From NCBI GenBank assembly GCA_016205045.1, contig JACQJM010000044.1:1-6653 (forward strand): a DNA stretch of 6,653 bases, in the 5' to 3' direction. The notes beneath the pieces were generated by a model that saw only the letters and a program-made list of their open reading frames with translations, ran no database searches and had not been told where the DNA came from. The DNA comes from Elusimicrobiota bacterium (lineage in GTDB: Bacteria; Elusimicrobiota; Elusimicrobia; JACQJN01). A program made the position numbers and the translations under genes. The first letter of the stretch is position 1. Every line of letters begins with the position of its first letter. This document shows, in pieces, positions 1-6,144 of the stretch.

Positions 1-33
1 ATATTGAACCTTAATCTGTGGTAATCTGAATAC

Positions 34-1056
34 ATGTTTTCATGTCAGAGAATGATTATCCTGGGACTTTGGGCGTTTGCGACATTGGAAATGTTCTCTC
101 AAATGTCTCTGGCTTGCGATCTCGCTGGAGGTCCCTGGATTTGGTCCATCCAAAGAACCGCGATTCATTCAGATGAAATTTTTGTGGGACAGGTTCTCTC
201 GGTCACGGATTTATGTAACAAAGAAAATGGCCGAACACAGGTTACAGATGGATGTTTTCAATATGAATTCAAAATTCTCCGCTGGGTCAAGGGGGCGCGC
301 AAAGGCCAAAGCTACGCATTGCCCGGAAGTTCGATGGGTCCCAGACGTTCTCCAGAAATCCACTACGGACCTGATTGCAGGTTGCGTCTCAGTTTTGATC
401 TACATAAGACGTATCTGGTCATGCCAAACGCGTTTCATGCACGAGGGTACATGAAAGTCAGCGGTTTGAGCGATCCCTGGGTGAAATTTATTGACCAATC
501 GATTCATCGTGGCATGGAAACCAGTTCGGATAGGAATTTGACCGAAGCGGATATCGAAGGCTTCTACAAAGAAGCTGAATGGAATTGGAACCAAAAAAAA
601 GATGCAGAAGCCTTAGCTCGGTATCGGGACGCGATGAACGGGTGTAGTTTTCGAGGTTCGAATCCAGCGTTGTGTGAGGGAAATGTCAAGGTTACCGTGG
701 AGCGCGCGAAGGCCAAAGTTGCCCTCATTGAAGAAAAGCATCGTGCCCAAGTCAATGCTTTGGAAGAAAAGTCAAAAGAAGACTACAAAAAGGGCGATTT
801 GAAGCAAGCCTATCTAGCCCTGACAGAAGCGATGAAATTTAAACAAGACCCAGATATTCAAAAATTTCAGCAGGAGATTTATAACACGATCAGGAGCAAG
901 ATGACTGAACTCGGCCGAGAAATAAGCGGGATACCAATCCAGGAAAAAGTGAAAAGAAAGAAAAAAATCAGTGAATTGATCGAACTACTGCCGGACGATG
1001 CGTCCTTCGGTTCTTTCAGGCAGCAGTGGCAGAACGTACTTGATTCTATTCCGTGA
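34..1056 (+). CDS. Secreted protein with TIMP/NTR-like N-terminal domain and TPR-like helical C-terminus
   Basis: I recognise the layout but not a named gene; its function is unknown. A hydrophobic segment at about residues 7-27 ends in Ser-Leu-Ala before Cys28, which suits signal peptidase I cleavage leaving Cys at the mature N-terminus, as in TIMP/NTR domains. A further motif, HSDEIFVGQVLSV (45-57), Cys61, Cys74, Cys115 and the strand KTYLVM (125-130) match the pattern of bacterial TIMP-like domains (start Cys, FVG.V strand, late Cys, then YLV). Residues about 170-290 are charged and helical, with EAEWNWNQKKDAEALARYRDA resembling a TPR unit and a second one near DYKKGDLKQAYLALTEAMKF. The tail is very Lys-rich. 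The Cys is not in a standard lipobox (Ser at -3), so I do not call it a lipoprotein. ATG at 52 (Met7) is an equally good start and gives a tidier signal peptide. A periplasmic or surface location is inferred. Confidence 0.75.
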   Translation: MFSCQRMIILGLWAFATLEMFSQMSLACDLAGGPWIWSIQRTAIHSDEIFVGQVLSVTDLCNKENGRTQVTDGCFQYEFKILRWVKGARKGQSYALPGSSMGPRRSPEIHYGPDCRLRLSFDLHKTYLVMPNAFHARGYMKVSGLSDPWVKFIDQSIHRGMETSSDRNLTEADIEGFYKEAEWNWNQKKDAEALARYRDAMNGCSFRGSNPALCEGNVKVTVERAKAKVALIEEKHRAQVNALEEKSKEDYKKGDLKQAYLALTEAMKFKQDPDIQKFQQEIYNTIRSKMTELGREISGIPIQEKVKRKKKISELIELLPDDASFGSFRQQWQNVLDSIP

Positions 1057-1071
1057 GTTCTCAAGAGAAAA

Positions 1072-1090
1072 GGAGGCAGCCTCCATTTTA
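1072..1090 (+). terminator. Possible weak intrinsic terminator after the TIMP-like gene
   Basis: GGAGGC (1072-1077) and GCCTCC (1079-1084) form a compact G+C-rich inverted repeat 16 nt after the stop codon, followed by ATTTTA. The central loop would be very short (3 nt if the inner pair opens) and the T tract is only four bases, so this is a marginal candidate. Confidence 0.3.
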
Positions 1091-1107
1091 TCAGAAAGGT
1101 TTACCGC

Positions 1108-1203
1108 ATGACAATCATCTTGCATTCTGTCGCTGGAATCCATCTTTTGGACATCGAGGTTTCAAGAGATCTTTTAGAGTCTCAAAAAAGTGTTGTAGAA
1201 TAA
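1108..1203 (+). CDS. Candidate 31-aa small ORF in the tRNA-upstream spacer
   Basis: ATG at 1108 opens a 31-codon frame ending in TAA at 1201-1203. AAGG (1096-1099) lies 8 nt before the ATG, one of the few Shine-Dalgarno-like sequences in the window. The peptide begins MTIILHSVAGIHLLDIEV and is plausible as a small protein or the tail of a lost gene. It lies in the same frame as the TGA of the preceding gene, with no stop in between. Nothing identifies a family and the ORF could be chance. The rest of 1057-1293 holds only the hairpins listed separately. Confidence 0.2.
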   Translation: MTIILHSVAGIHLLDIEVSRDLLESQKSVVE

Positions 1204-1219
1204 CAATATTGCGCCCGCC

Positions 1220-1269
1220 CCTGCCTTCAAATCGGCAGGTACGGCACCGCTAAAGTAAAACTGCGGTGT
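1220..1269. repeat. Two short hairpins upstream of the tRNA
   Basis: CCTGCC (1220-1225) pairs with GGCAGG (1234-1239) across an 8-nt loop. CACCGC (1245-1250) pairs with GCGGTG (1263-1268) across a 12-nt loop. Together with the longer inverted repeat at 1272-1297 they make three successive stem-loops directly before the tRNA. They may be part of a leader or terminator region; no T tract follows either of them. Confidence 0.4.
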
Positions 1270-1271
1270 GC

Positions 1272-1297
1272 GCGCAAAATTCATGAGAATTTTGCGC
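1272..1297. repeat. Perfect 11-bp inverted repeat overlapping the tRNA 5' end
   Basis: GCGCAAAATTC (1272-1282) and GAATTTTGCGC (1287-1297) are exact reverse complements around a 4-nt ATGA loop. The right arm includes the first four bases (GCGC, 1294-1297) of the tRNA acceptor stem, so in the precursor this hairpin would compete with the mature acceptor stem. The arrangement is seen directly; any role in 5' processing or tRNA quality control is inference. Confidence 0.75.
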
Positions 1298-1367
1298 CCG
1301 TAGCTCAGTCGGTCAGAGCGTCCCGCTCATAACGGGAGGGTCGCAGGTTCGAGTCCTGCCGGGCGCA
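1294..1367 (+). tRNA. tRNA with CAT anticodon, probably elongator tRNA-Met
   Basis: A full 74-nt cloverleaf can be folded. The acceptor stem GCGCCCG (1294-1300) pairs with CGGGCGC (1360-1366), with discriminator A1367. The D stem is GCTC (1303-1306) with GAGC (1316-1319). The anticodon stem TCCCG/CGGGA encloses loop CTCATAA with anticodon CAT at 1328-1330. The variable loop is GGGTC and the T stem GCAGG/CCTGC encloses TTCGAGT. The anticodon stem lacks the three G:C pairs, in GGG...CCC orientation, typical of initiator tRNA, and the acceptor end is fully paired, so it is not fMet. A CAT tRNA could also be Ile2 (lysidine-modified), but the GGGTC variable loop resembles elongator Met more. CCA is not encoded. 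A run of six T (1371-1376) follows and may terminate transcription. Confidence 0.93.
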
Positions 1368-1409
1368 GAGTTTTTTGATCCGCCACAAACATCTTGCCAC
1401 CTGATCTTC

Positions 1410-2363
1410 ATGGTCATCGTTAGAATCATACTCAATAGTTGCCTTTTTGCTCTTGGGTTATTGATTGGCCCAAATTGGGCATGCGCTGATTTTAACTCCG
1501 ATGCCGTTGGCACCAGCACCGCCAACTTTCTGAAGCTGGGTGTCGGTGCCCGCGCCGTGGCAATGGGTGAAGCCTACTCCGCCATAGCCAATGACGCAAC
1601 GGCGCTATATTGGAACCCGGCTGGCCTGGTGCGTATAGAGAAAAATGCGGCGGCCCTGATGTATGCACCGTATCTCGACTCGAGCTTCTATAACTACGGC
1701 GCGTACATCCGGCGTGTTGGCCGACACGCCTGCGGCGTCGGAATCCAGTTCTTCTCCTCCGGGAATATTCCAGAGACGGATGAAAACAATGCCTCTTTGG
1801 GAACCTTTGCTCCCCATGACCTGGCCATCTCTGTGGGCTACGCGTACCGACTGACGGAGCATCCGGGGCGAGAGGGTGTAGGGGTTGGTGGGACCGTCAA
1901 GCTTGTGCGCTCCACCATCATTAACACAGCCCAAACGGTGGCGCTGGATGTAGGCATTCAGTCGGGGCCTTATTTCGATCACCTCCGCCTAGCACTGGCT
2001 CTCACGAACATGGGGGGGAGGCTGACCTTCGAACAAGACTCTGAAAACCTACCACGCCGACTGCGCTACGGTGGCTCGTTCGCGATCACCGAGGCTTGGC
2101 TGGCTTCTCTGGATCTGGTTTCACCCAGAGACAATCAGACTTACGCGGCGTTTGGAACGGAGTACACCTGGCATCTCCGGAAAGGTCTAGCCCTGTCCGG
2201 GAGGCTCGGCTATAATTCGCGCACGGCCAGCGACATTGATAGCGTGACGGGGCTGTCGTTTGGCTTCGGTATAGAGTCTAAAATAGTCTCTTTTGATTAC
2301 GCCCTTCTACCTTATGGTGGACTCGGGCTCACACACGGGATATCGCTGGACTTTAAATGGTAA
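1410..2363 (+). CDS. PorV/PorQ-family outer-membrane barrel protein (type IX secretion)
   Basis: PorV-type proteins are 14-stranded outer-membrane barrels that, in Por (type IX) secretion, collect cargo carrying a C-terminal sorting domain and pass it to the surface attachment complex. The signal peptide is residues 1-26 (ending WACA). It is followed by the family's strongest signature: GTSTANFLKLGVGARAVAMG (34-53), then AIANDATALYWNPAGL (58-73). The remainder alternates in strand-like fashion with many Gly and aromatic residues, and the protein ends in the barrel-type strand GISLDFKW with a terminal aromatic residue. At 317 aa the length is usual for the family. There is no clear ribosome-binding site before ATG 1410. 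The stop overlaps the ATG of the next gene (ATGGTAA), implying translational coupling with the CTD-bearing hydrolase. Whether it is a PorV or PorQ orthologue, or a cargo-specific paralogue, cannot be decided here. Confidence 0.87.
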   Translation: MVIVRIILNSCLFALGLLIGPNWACADFNSDAVGTSTANFLKLGVGARAVAMGEAYSAIANDATALYWNPAGLVRIEKNAAALMYAPYLDSSFYNYGAYIRRVGRHACGVGIQFFSSGNIPETDENNASLGTFAPHDLAISVGYAYRLTEHPGREGVGVGGTVKLVRSTIINTAQTVALDVGIQSGPYFDHLRLALALTNMGGRLTFEQDSENLPRRLRYGGSFAITEAWLASLDLVSPRDNQTYAAFGTEYTWHLRKGLALSGRLGYNSRTASDIDSVTGLSFGFGIESKIVSFDYALLPYGGLGLTHGISLDFKW

Positions 2364-4240
2364 AGATAGTGATCCAAACGATACTTCTCCTACTGGTAGC
2401 CCCTCGCGTGGGTGCGGCACCCGTCATCTCCGTGGACCTTTCCCAAACACAGCACACAATTTCCCCGTTGCTTTTCGGCGACCAGATCCAGTGGCCAAAT
2501 CTGGGACAGGACCTGCTTAAGTTTGATCTGGGTCAGCCCACGGGTGGGGTTCTTCGGTTGGATGTCTTGGACCAACTGCGCCCCGCGGGCCTCACGTTAC
2601 TGCGTTACCCCGGAGGAACCTTGTCGGACTTTTTCCACTGGTCCGCCTCCACCGGACTTTTGACAGGCCGCAGTCCCCAACCCACCCTGGAACTGGTATC
2701 CGGTACTACGGACCAACTAGTGACCCAAGTTCCGTTGTTTGGAGCGGACGAGTTCGCCCAGGTGACCAAATATTTGGGAACGGAGATGATGATCACCGTC
2801 AATGTGGGGTCAGGGACTGCCTCCGAAGCGGCCGCGTGGCTTTCCTATTACAAGGGTAGGGGGGTCCAGGCGCGGTATTGGGAGATTGGGAACGAAGTTT
2901 ATATTACTGGAGATGGTTATACCGCCACGGCCGTGCGGAAAACGGCTCTGCAGTACGCGGCCCTATTTGACCAGTTCGCTCAGGCGTTGAGATCCGTGGA
3001 CCCAGACATTCAGGTAGGAATGATTGGCTGTCATGACAGTGGGGCCCTTGCCCTCTGCTATGATCCCGACTGGAACAAGACCGTCCTGAGCAACATTAGC
3101 CAAAAAGTAGATTTCATCGCGGTTCACAACAGTTACGCCCCGGCTTACGCAAACTTGATAAGCACCACCACAGAATACCAGGCCACGCTGGCCGCCCCCG
3201 ACTACATCCGCACCAACTTCAACCTTGTGGCAACCGACATCGATACCTATGCCCCGGCATCCAGCAAGAACATGAAGATTGCGGTGACAGAACATGCCTC
3301 GTTTTGGCTGTTCCCCGCCGGGACCACGGATCCTGATTCAATTTATCAGTACGTTTCTCGGAACAAGACATTAGGCTCGGCACTTTTTTCGGCGCTCTCC
3401 TTTCACGTCTTCATGAGCACCCCCCGCATCGCGATCGCTAACCACATCAACCCCCTGAGCGCTGTGTGGCAGGCCCCTCTAACCGTTAGCTCTTACCCAG
3501 CCTCGTATCCAAATGATTACGACCCCCAGCCTTTTCCGAGCGCATACTACCACGTGTTCCGTCTCTATGCGGACGCCGCCGGAGGGGCCTATCTGCCTGC
3601 GGCGGTTACCAACTCTCCCACGTTTGACTCGCAGATCATCGGCGTCGTCCCTGCGCAGACGGCGGTGCGCTCCTTGGACGCCATCGCAGTAAAGGCCCTC
3701 TCGCCCCAAGACCGCATCTACGTTTATGTGGTCAACCGTGACCTAATCAGAGATATTACAGCCACTGTAATTCTCCAGGGAATCTTGAAGCAGGTGACTA
3801 CTCTGACCATCCAACAATTAACCAGCACTGACTATACCGATTACAATACCCACGAAAACCAAAATGCGGTGCAGTTCCTCCAACACTCCTTGGCCCCCTC
3901 CGAAAACTTCTCCTTCACATTCCCGGCCTACTCGTTTACCCGATTCACTTTCGATCAAGGAATGATCACAACCTTGGGAAACATTCAGATTTTCCCCAAC
4001 CCACTGCGCCCCGCTCGAGGCCATGCGGCCATGATCTTCAGCTCACTCCCACCGAGCGCGCACTTAAGCGTATATACGTTGGCCGGAGAGCTCGTGAAGG
4101 ATCTAACCGCTGATGCCAATGGAACGACCGCATGGGATGGCACCAATCAGGCAGGACAAAAAGCGGCCAGCGGGGTGTATCTCGTACTGGTGCAGGGAGC
4201 CAACGATAAGAAAACGTTCAAGGTCGCCATCCAACGCTAG
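2357..4240 (+). CDS. Secreted arabinofuranosidase-like glycoside hydrolase (clan GH-A) with type IX sorting domain
   Basis: Likely a cell-surface or secreted polysaccharide-degrading enzyme. The signal peptide spans residues 1-20 (cleavage after RVGA). The TIM-barrel region shows GH51-like landmarks: LRYPGGTLSDFFHW (82-95), a MITVNVGSGTASEAAAW stretch (145-161), and YWEIGNE with the presumed acid/base Glu180. VTEHASFW (310-317) supplies Glu312 as candidate nucleophile. From about 395 a beta-sandwich domain follows (YYHVFRLYADAAGG, then IAVKAL...YVYVVNRD), as in the arabinofuranosidase C-terminal domain. The last ~86 residues form a type-A-like CTD: IQIFPNPL (543-550), LSVYTLAGELVKDL, WDGTNQAGQKAASGVYLV and a basic end. 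FlgD-type Ig folds look similar, but the coupled PorV-like gene favours export by the Por system. The exact GH family and substrate are inferred; GH39-like or GH79-like enzymes are alternatives. The gene shares 7 nt with its upstream partner. Confidence 0.83.
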   Translation: MVKIVIQTILLLLVAPRVGAAPVISVDLSQTQHTISPLLFGDQIQWPNLGQDLLKFDLGQPTGGVLRLDVLDQLRPAGLTLLRYPGGTLSDFFHWSASTGLLTGRSPQPTLELVSGTTDQLVTQVPLFGADEFAQVTKYLGTEMMITVNVGSGTASEAAAWLSYYKGRGVQARYWEIGNEVYITGDGYTATAVRKTALQYAALFDQFAQALRSVDPDIQVGMIGCHDSGALALCYDPDWNKTVLSNISQKVDFIAVHNSYAPAYANLISTTTEYQATLAAPDYIRTNFNLVATDIDTYAPASSKNMKIAVTEHASFWLFPAGTTDPDSIYQYVSRNKTLGSALFSALSFHVFMSTPRIAIANHINPLSAVWQAPLTVSSYPASYPNDYDPQPFPSAYYHVFRLYADAAGGAYLPAAVTNSPTFDSQIIGVVPAQTAVRSLDAIAVKALSPQDRIYVYVVNRDLIRDITATVILQGILKQVTTLTIQQLTSTDYTDYNTHENQNAVQFLQHSLAPSENFSFTFPAYSFTRFTFDQGMITTLGNIQIFPNPLRPARGHAAMIFSSLPPSAHLSVYTLAGELVKDLTADANGTTAWDGTNQAGQKAASGVYLVLVQGANDKKTFKVAIQR

Positions 4241-4248
4241 GCGGTATT

Positions 4249-4278
4249 TTGCATCCCCCACCACATCTAATCTAAAAT
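4249..4278 (+). promoter_or_regulatory. Possible sigma-70-type promoter before the glutamine synthetase remnant
   Basis: TAAAAT (4273-4278) is a 5/6 match to a -10 box. TTGCAT (4249-4254) sits 18 bp upstream as a poor -35 match. A start near 4285 would leave only about 7 nt of leader before ATG 4292, where no Shine-Dalgarno is visible. It is in a suitable place, between the end of the hydrolase and the start of the next locus, but is weak on sequence alone. Confidence 0.25.
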
Positions 4279-4291
4279 CTATCCCATCGCT

Positions 4292-4645
4292 ATGAACCTA
4301 AAGACGTTGTTGGAGAAGATTCGCGGCCACGAGGTGGACTCCGTTCTGGCGGTCTTCCCCGATATGCTGGGCCGCTGGATGGGCAAAAGGGTAGCGGGGA
4401 GATTTTTTGCGGATACGGTGGCCCAGGGCGGGCTGCACGCCTGCGCCTACTTACTCACCGTGGACATGGAGATGGAGCCTGTCCAGGGATTTGAGCTCAC
4501 CAGCTGGGAGAAGTCAGCCATTGCAAAGGAAGCTTTTGGAGAGGAGGCGCATAGGCACTACCTCCACGCCGCCCGGGTGGAGCAGGAGACTTTTGATCGC
4601 GCGGTGACCTGTTGGGAGCTCGCGAGGTATTTTGAAAGGATATGA
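4292..4645 (+). pseudogene. Glutamine synthetase (GlnT/PuuA-type) reduced to its two ends by in-frame deletion
   Basis: Residues 1-74 match the N-terminal domain of the GS-like amide ligase family: VDSVLAVFPDMLGRWMGKRV, then GRFFADTV, YLLTVDMEMEPV and SWEK. In intact relatives SWE is followed by GYGD and then roughly 330 residues of nucleotide- and substrate-binding core. Here the protein jumps straight to what looks like the family's extreme C-terminus: SAIAKEAFGEEAHRHYLHAA, then FDRAV..WE..RYFERI and stop. The product is 117 aa against a usual ~440-460, and the ATP, metal and glutamate sites are gone, so it cannot be a working ligase. Both ends are well preserved and in frame, so the deletion may be recent or an assembly collapse. 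Relatives ligate glutamate to polyamines or amines and sit in operons with aldehyde dehydrogenases and SDRs, which fits the remnants downstream. Confidence 0.85.
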
Positions 4646-4667
4646 AAAAAGGGACAGACCCCATTTT
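4646..4667. repeat. GGGACAGACCCC motif flanked by A and T runs, REP-like
   Basis: The 22 nt between the GS stop and the next ATG read as an A run, then GGGACAGACCCC (4651-4662), then ATTTT. GGG and CCC can form a small stem. I recall similar GGGGTCTGTCCCC-type motifs scattered in intergenic regions of various environmental bacteria and near REP-associated (IS200-like) transposases, but cannot verify it here. No transposase is present in the window. It could mark a rearrangement point between the two remnant genes. Confidence 0.35.
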
Positions 4668-5330
4668 ATGAATTCAAGTAGATTACAAGGGAAGGTCTGT
4701 TTAATAACGGGGGCGGGCAGCGGCATGGGGAGAGTGGCCTGCCAGATATTTGCTCGGGAGGGAGCCTTCGTGGTGGCGGTCGATGTGAGAGGAAATCTTG
4801 CTGAGGAAACAGCCCAGCATTTTGGCCGCTTGAATGTCCTCTACAACAACGCCGGCCAGGACTGCTGCGCGCGCAGTCGCGCTTTCGTACAGAGGGGAAT
4901 CTACGAGGAATTTCTTGAAGCCCTTGTGACCAGAACGCGCCGGCTGCATGTAGGCGACCCACAGAATTCACAAACCGAAATAGGTCCTCTTATCTCGCTT
5001 GACCAGAGGAGGAAAGTGGAGGGGTACATCCGGTTGGGCATGGAGGAGGGGGCGGTGGTGGCCTGCGGGGGAAAAGCCACCGAAAAACCTGATCTTAAGA
5101 AGGGAGCCTACCTTCTGCCCACAATTCTCAACAAGACCACGCCCACCATGCGGGTGGTGCGAGAAGAGATTTTCGGTCCCGTCTTATGCGTGATGCCGTT
5201 TAAAGACGAGGAGGAGGCCATCCGCCTGGCGAATGATTCTGAGTATGGCTTATCGGGCTCCCTCGAGCTAGGTCTCAAGGCCCTCAAGTTGTACACCGAG
5301 GTGAAGAATATATTCATCGCCGAAAAATAG
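4668..5330 (+). pseudogene. Chimeric remnant: short-chain dehydrogenase N-terminus fused to aldehyde dehydrogenase C-terminal half
   Basis: Numbering is from ATG 4668 (220 aa); a TTG at 4632 would add 12 residues and overlap the GS end. Residues 5-50 are an SDR Rossmann start: RLQGKVCLITGAGSGMGR with the TGxxxGxG cofactor loop, then EGAFVVAVDV. The next stretch jumps from AEETAQ to HFGRLNVLYNNAG (51-63), skipping about 35-50 residues including the segment with the usual D-V motif. At NNAG the sequence becomes aldehyde dehydrogenase: GQDCCARSR holds the family's catalytic Cys (GQxC, Cys66). Then come IGPLIS, GGKATEKPDLKKGAYLLPTI, EEIFGPVLCV and the DSEYGLSGS region. A third junction after LSGSL removes about 50 residues (the VN...PFGG...SG region) before ELGLKALKLYTEV. 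SDR catalytic Tyr/Lys and the ALDH cofactor domain and general base are missing, so neither activity is expected. The frame is open throughout and ends one base before tatD. Confidence 0.85.
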
Positions 5331-5331
5331 A

Positions 5332-6138
5332 ATGTTGATTGACACTCACGCACACCTTAATGACCTTAAGTTTGATCCGGACCGAGATGCGGTTATTCGC
5401 AACGCTTTCCAGGTGGGCGTGCAAAAAATCATAGAGATCGCGGATGGGTATCAAGAATGGATCAATGCCCTGACCCTTTGCCGCAAATATCCCGGGCACC
5501 TTTTTTGTGCCTGGGGATTTCACCCTCACCATGCCTTGCTATGGCAAGATTCCTTTGTCGAAATTCTGCGGAAGAATTTGGACTCCCCGCTTATCGTGGC
5601 CATTGGAGAGATCGGCATCGACTACGCCAAGAGCGAAGCCCCTCCCCATATCCAACAGCGAACCCTGCGTAAGATGATAGAACTGGCCAATGATATGTCC
5701 AAACCCTTGGTGTTGCATTGCCGGGAAGGACAGCCCCCGACAAAGGCCCACGAAGACCTTTTTCATCTTTTGGAAAAATACTGGAAGCCAAAATTCGTCA
5801 ACAAACGGCTTCATGGTGTCCTTCACTGTTTTTCTGGAACCACCGTGGAGGCGGCCAGAGCTATTTCTTTGAAGCTTGCGTTAGGAGTGGATGGCCCTGT
5901 TACCTATCCCAAAAATGACCGATTGCGCGAAGCTCTTTTTTCCGCAGGGCTCGACAAGATCGTTTTAGAAACAGACAGCCCCTACCTTCCTCCCCAAAGC
6001 ATCCGCGGACAAAGAAATGATCCCTCGCGTATCCGAGAAATCGCTCAAGCCTTGGCGGCACTATTTAAGATTTCTCCGGAAGAAGTGGCCTCCCAGACCA
6101 CTAAAAACGCTCAAGAACTTTTGGAGCTCCCGCGTTAG
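5332..6138 (+). CDS. tatD: TatD-family metal-dependent hydrolase (DNase-like)
   Basis: TatD-family enzymes are TIM-barrel metallohydrolases; characterised members are Mg-dependent 3'-5' exonucleases or D-aminoacyl-tRNA deacylase relatives acting in the cytoplasm. All metal-site motifs are present: DTHAH (His6, His8), GFHPH (62-66), GEIGIDY with Glu93, LHCRE with His129, LHCFSG with His165, and ETDSPYL with Asp215. At 268 aa it is slightly longer than typical (~255-265) and looks intact. The N-terminal MLIDTHAHL is the canonical start. ATG 5332 follows the TAG of the fusion remnant by a single base and no Shine-Dalgarno is visible, so translation probably depends on ribosomes finishing the upstream frame. 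Which TatD subgroup (TatD, YcfH or YjjV) is uncertain. The long segment PPTKAHEDLFHLLEKYWKPK (135-154) looks like a modest insertion relative to the shortest members. Confidence 0.95.
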   Translation: MLIDTHAHLNDLKFDPDRDAVIRNAFQVGVQKIIEIADGYQEWINALTLCRKYPGHLFCAWGFHPHHALLWQDSFVEILRKNLDSPLIVAIGEIGIDYAKSEAPPHIQQRTLRKMIELANDMSKPLVLHCREGQPPTKAHEDLFHLLEKYWKPKFVNKRLHGVLHCFSGTTVEAARAISLKLALGVDGPVTYPKNDRLREALFSAGLDKIVLETDSPYLPPQSIRGQRNDPSRIREIAQALAALFKISPEEVASQTTKNAQELLELPR

Positions 6139-6144
6139 CCCAAA

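Noticed and set aside
1313..1525. Minus-strand 70-aa ORF across the tRNA
   Set aside because: Its C-terminus reads APGRTRTCDPPVMSG, the familiar spurious translation of the reverse complement of a tRNA gene; the remainder is antisense to the PorV-like gene.
1605..1982. Minus-strand 125-aa ORF inside the PorV-like gene
   Set aside because: Shadow of a clearly coding plus-strand frame; it has no recognisable motif.
2963..3295. Minus-strand 110-aa ORF inside the hydrolase gene
   Set aside because: Antisense shadow in a GC-richer coding region; no start signal or family features.
4632..4668. TTG start at 4632 for the SDR-ALDH fusion
   Set aside because: The 12 added residues (KGYEKRDRPHF region) translate the REP-like spacer and the GS end, are not SDR-like, and the SDR family normally begins just before R-L-x-G-K; ATG 4668 is preferred.
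5108..5353. Minus-strand 81-aa ORF opposite the ALDH remnant and tatD start
   Set aside because: Shadow of two recognisable plus-strand coding frames.
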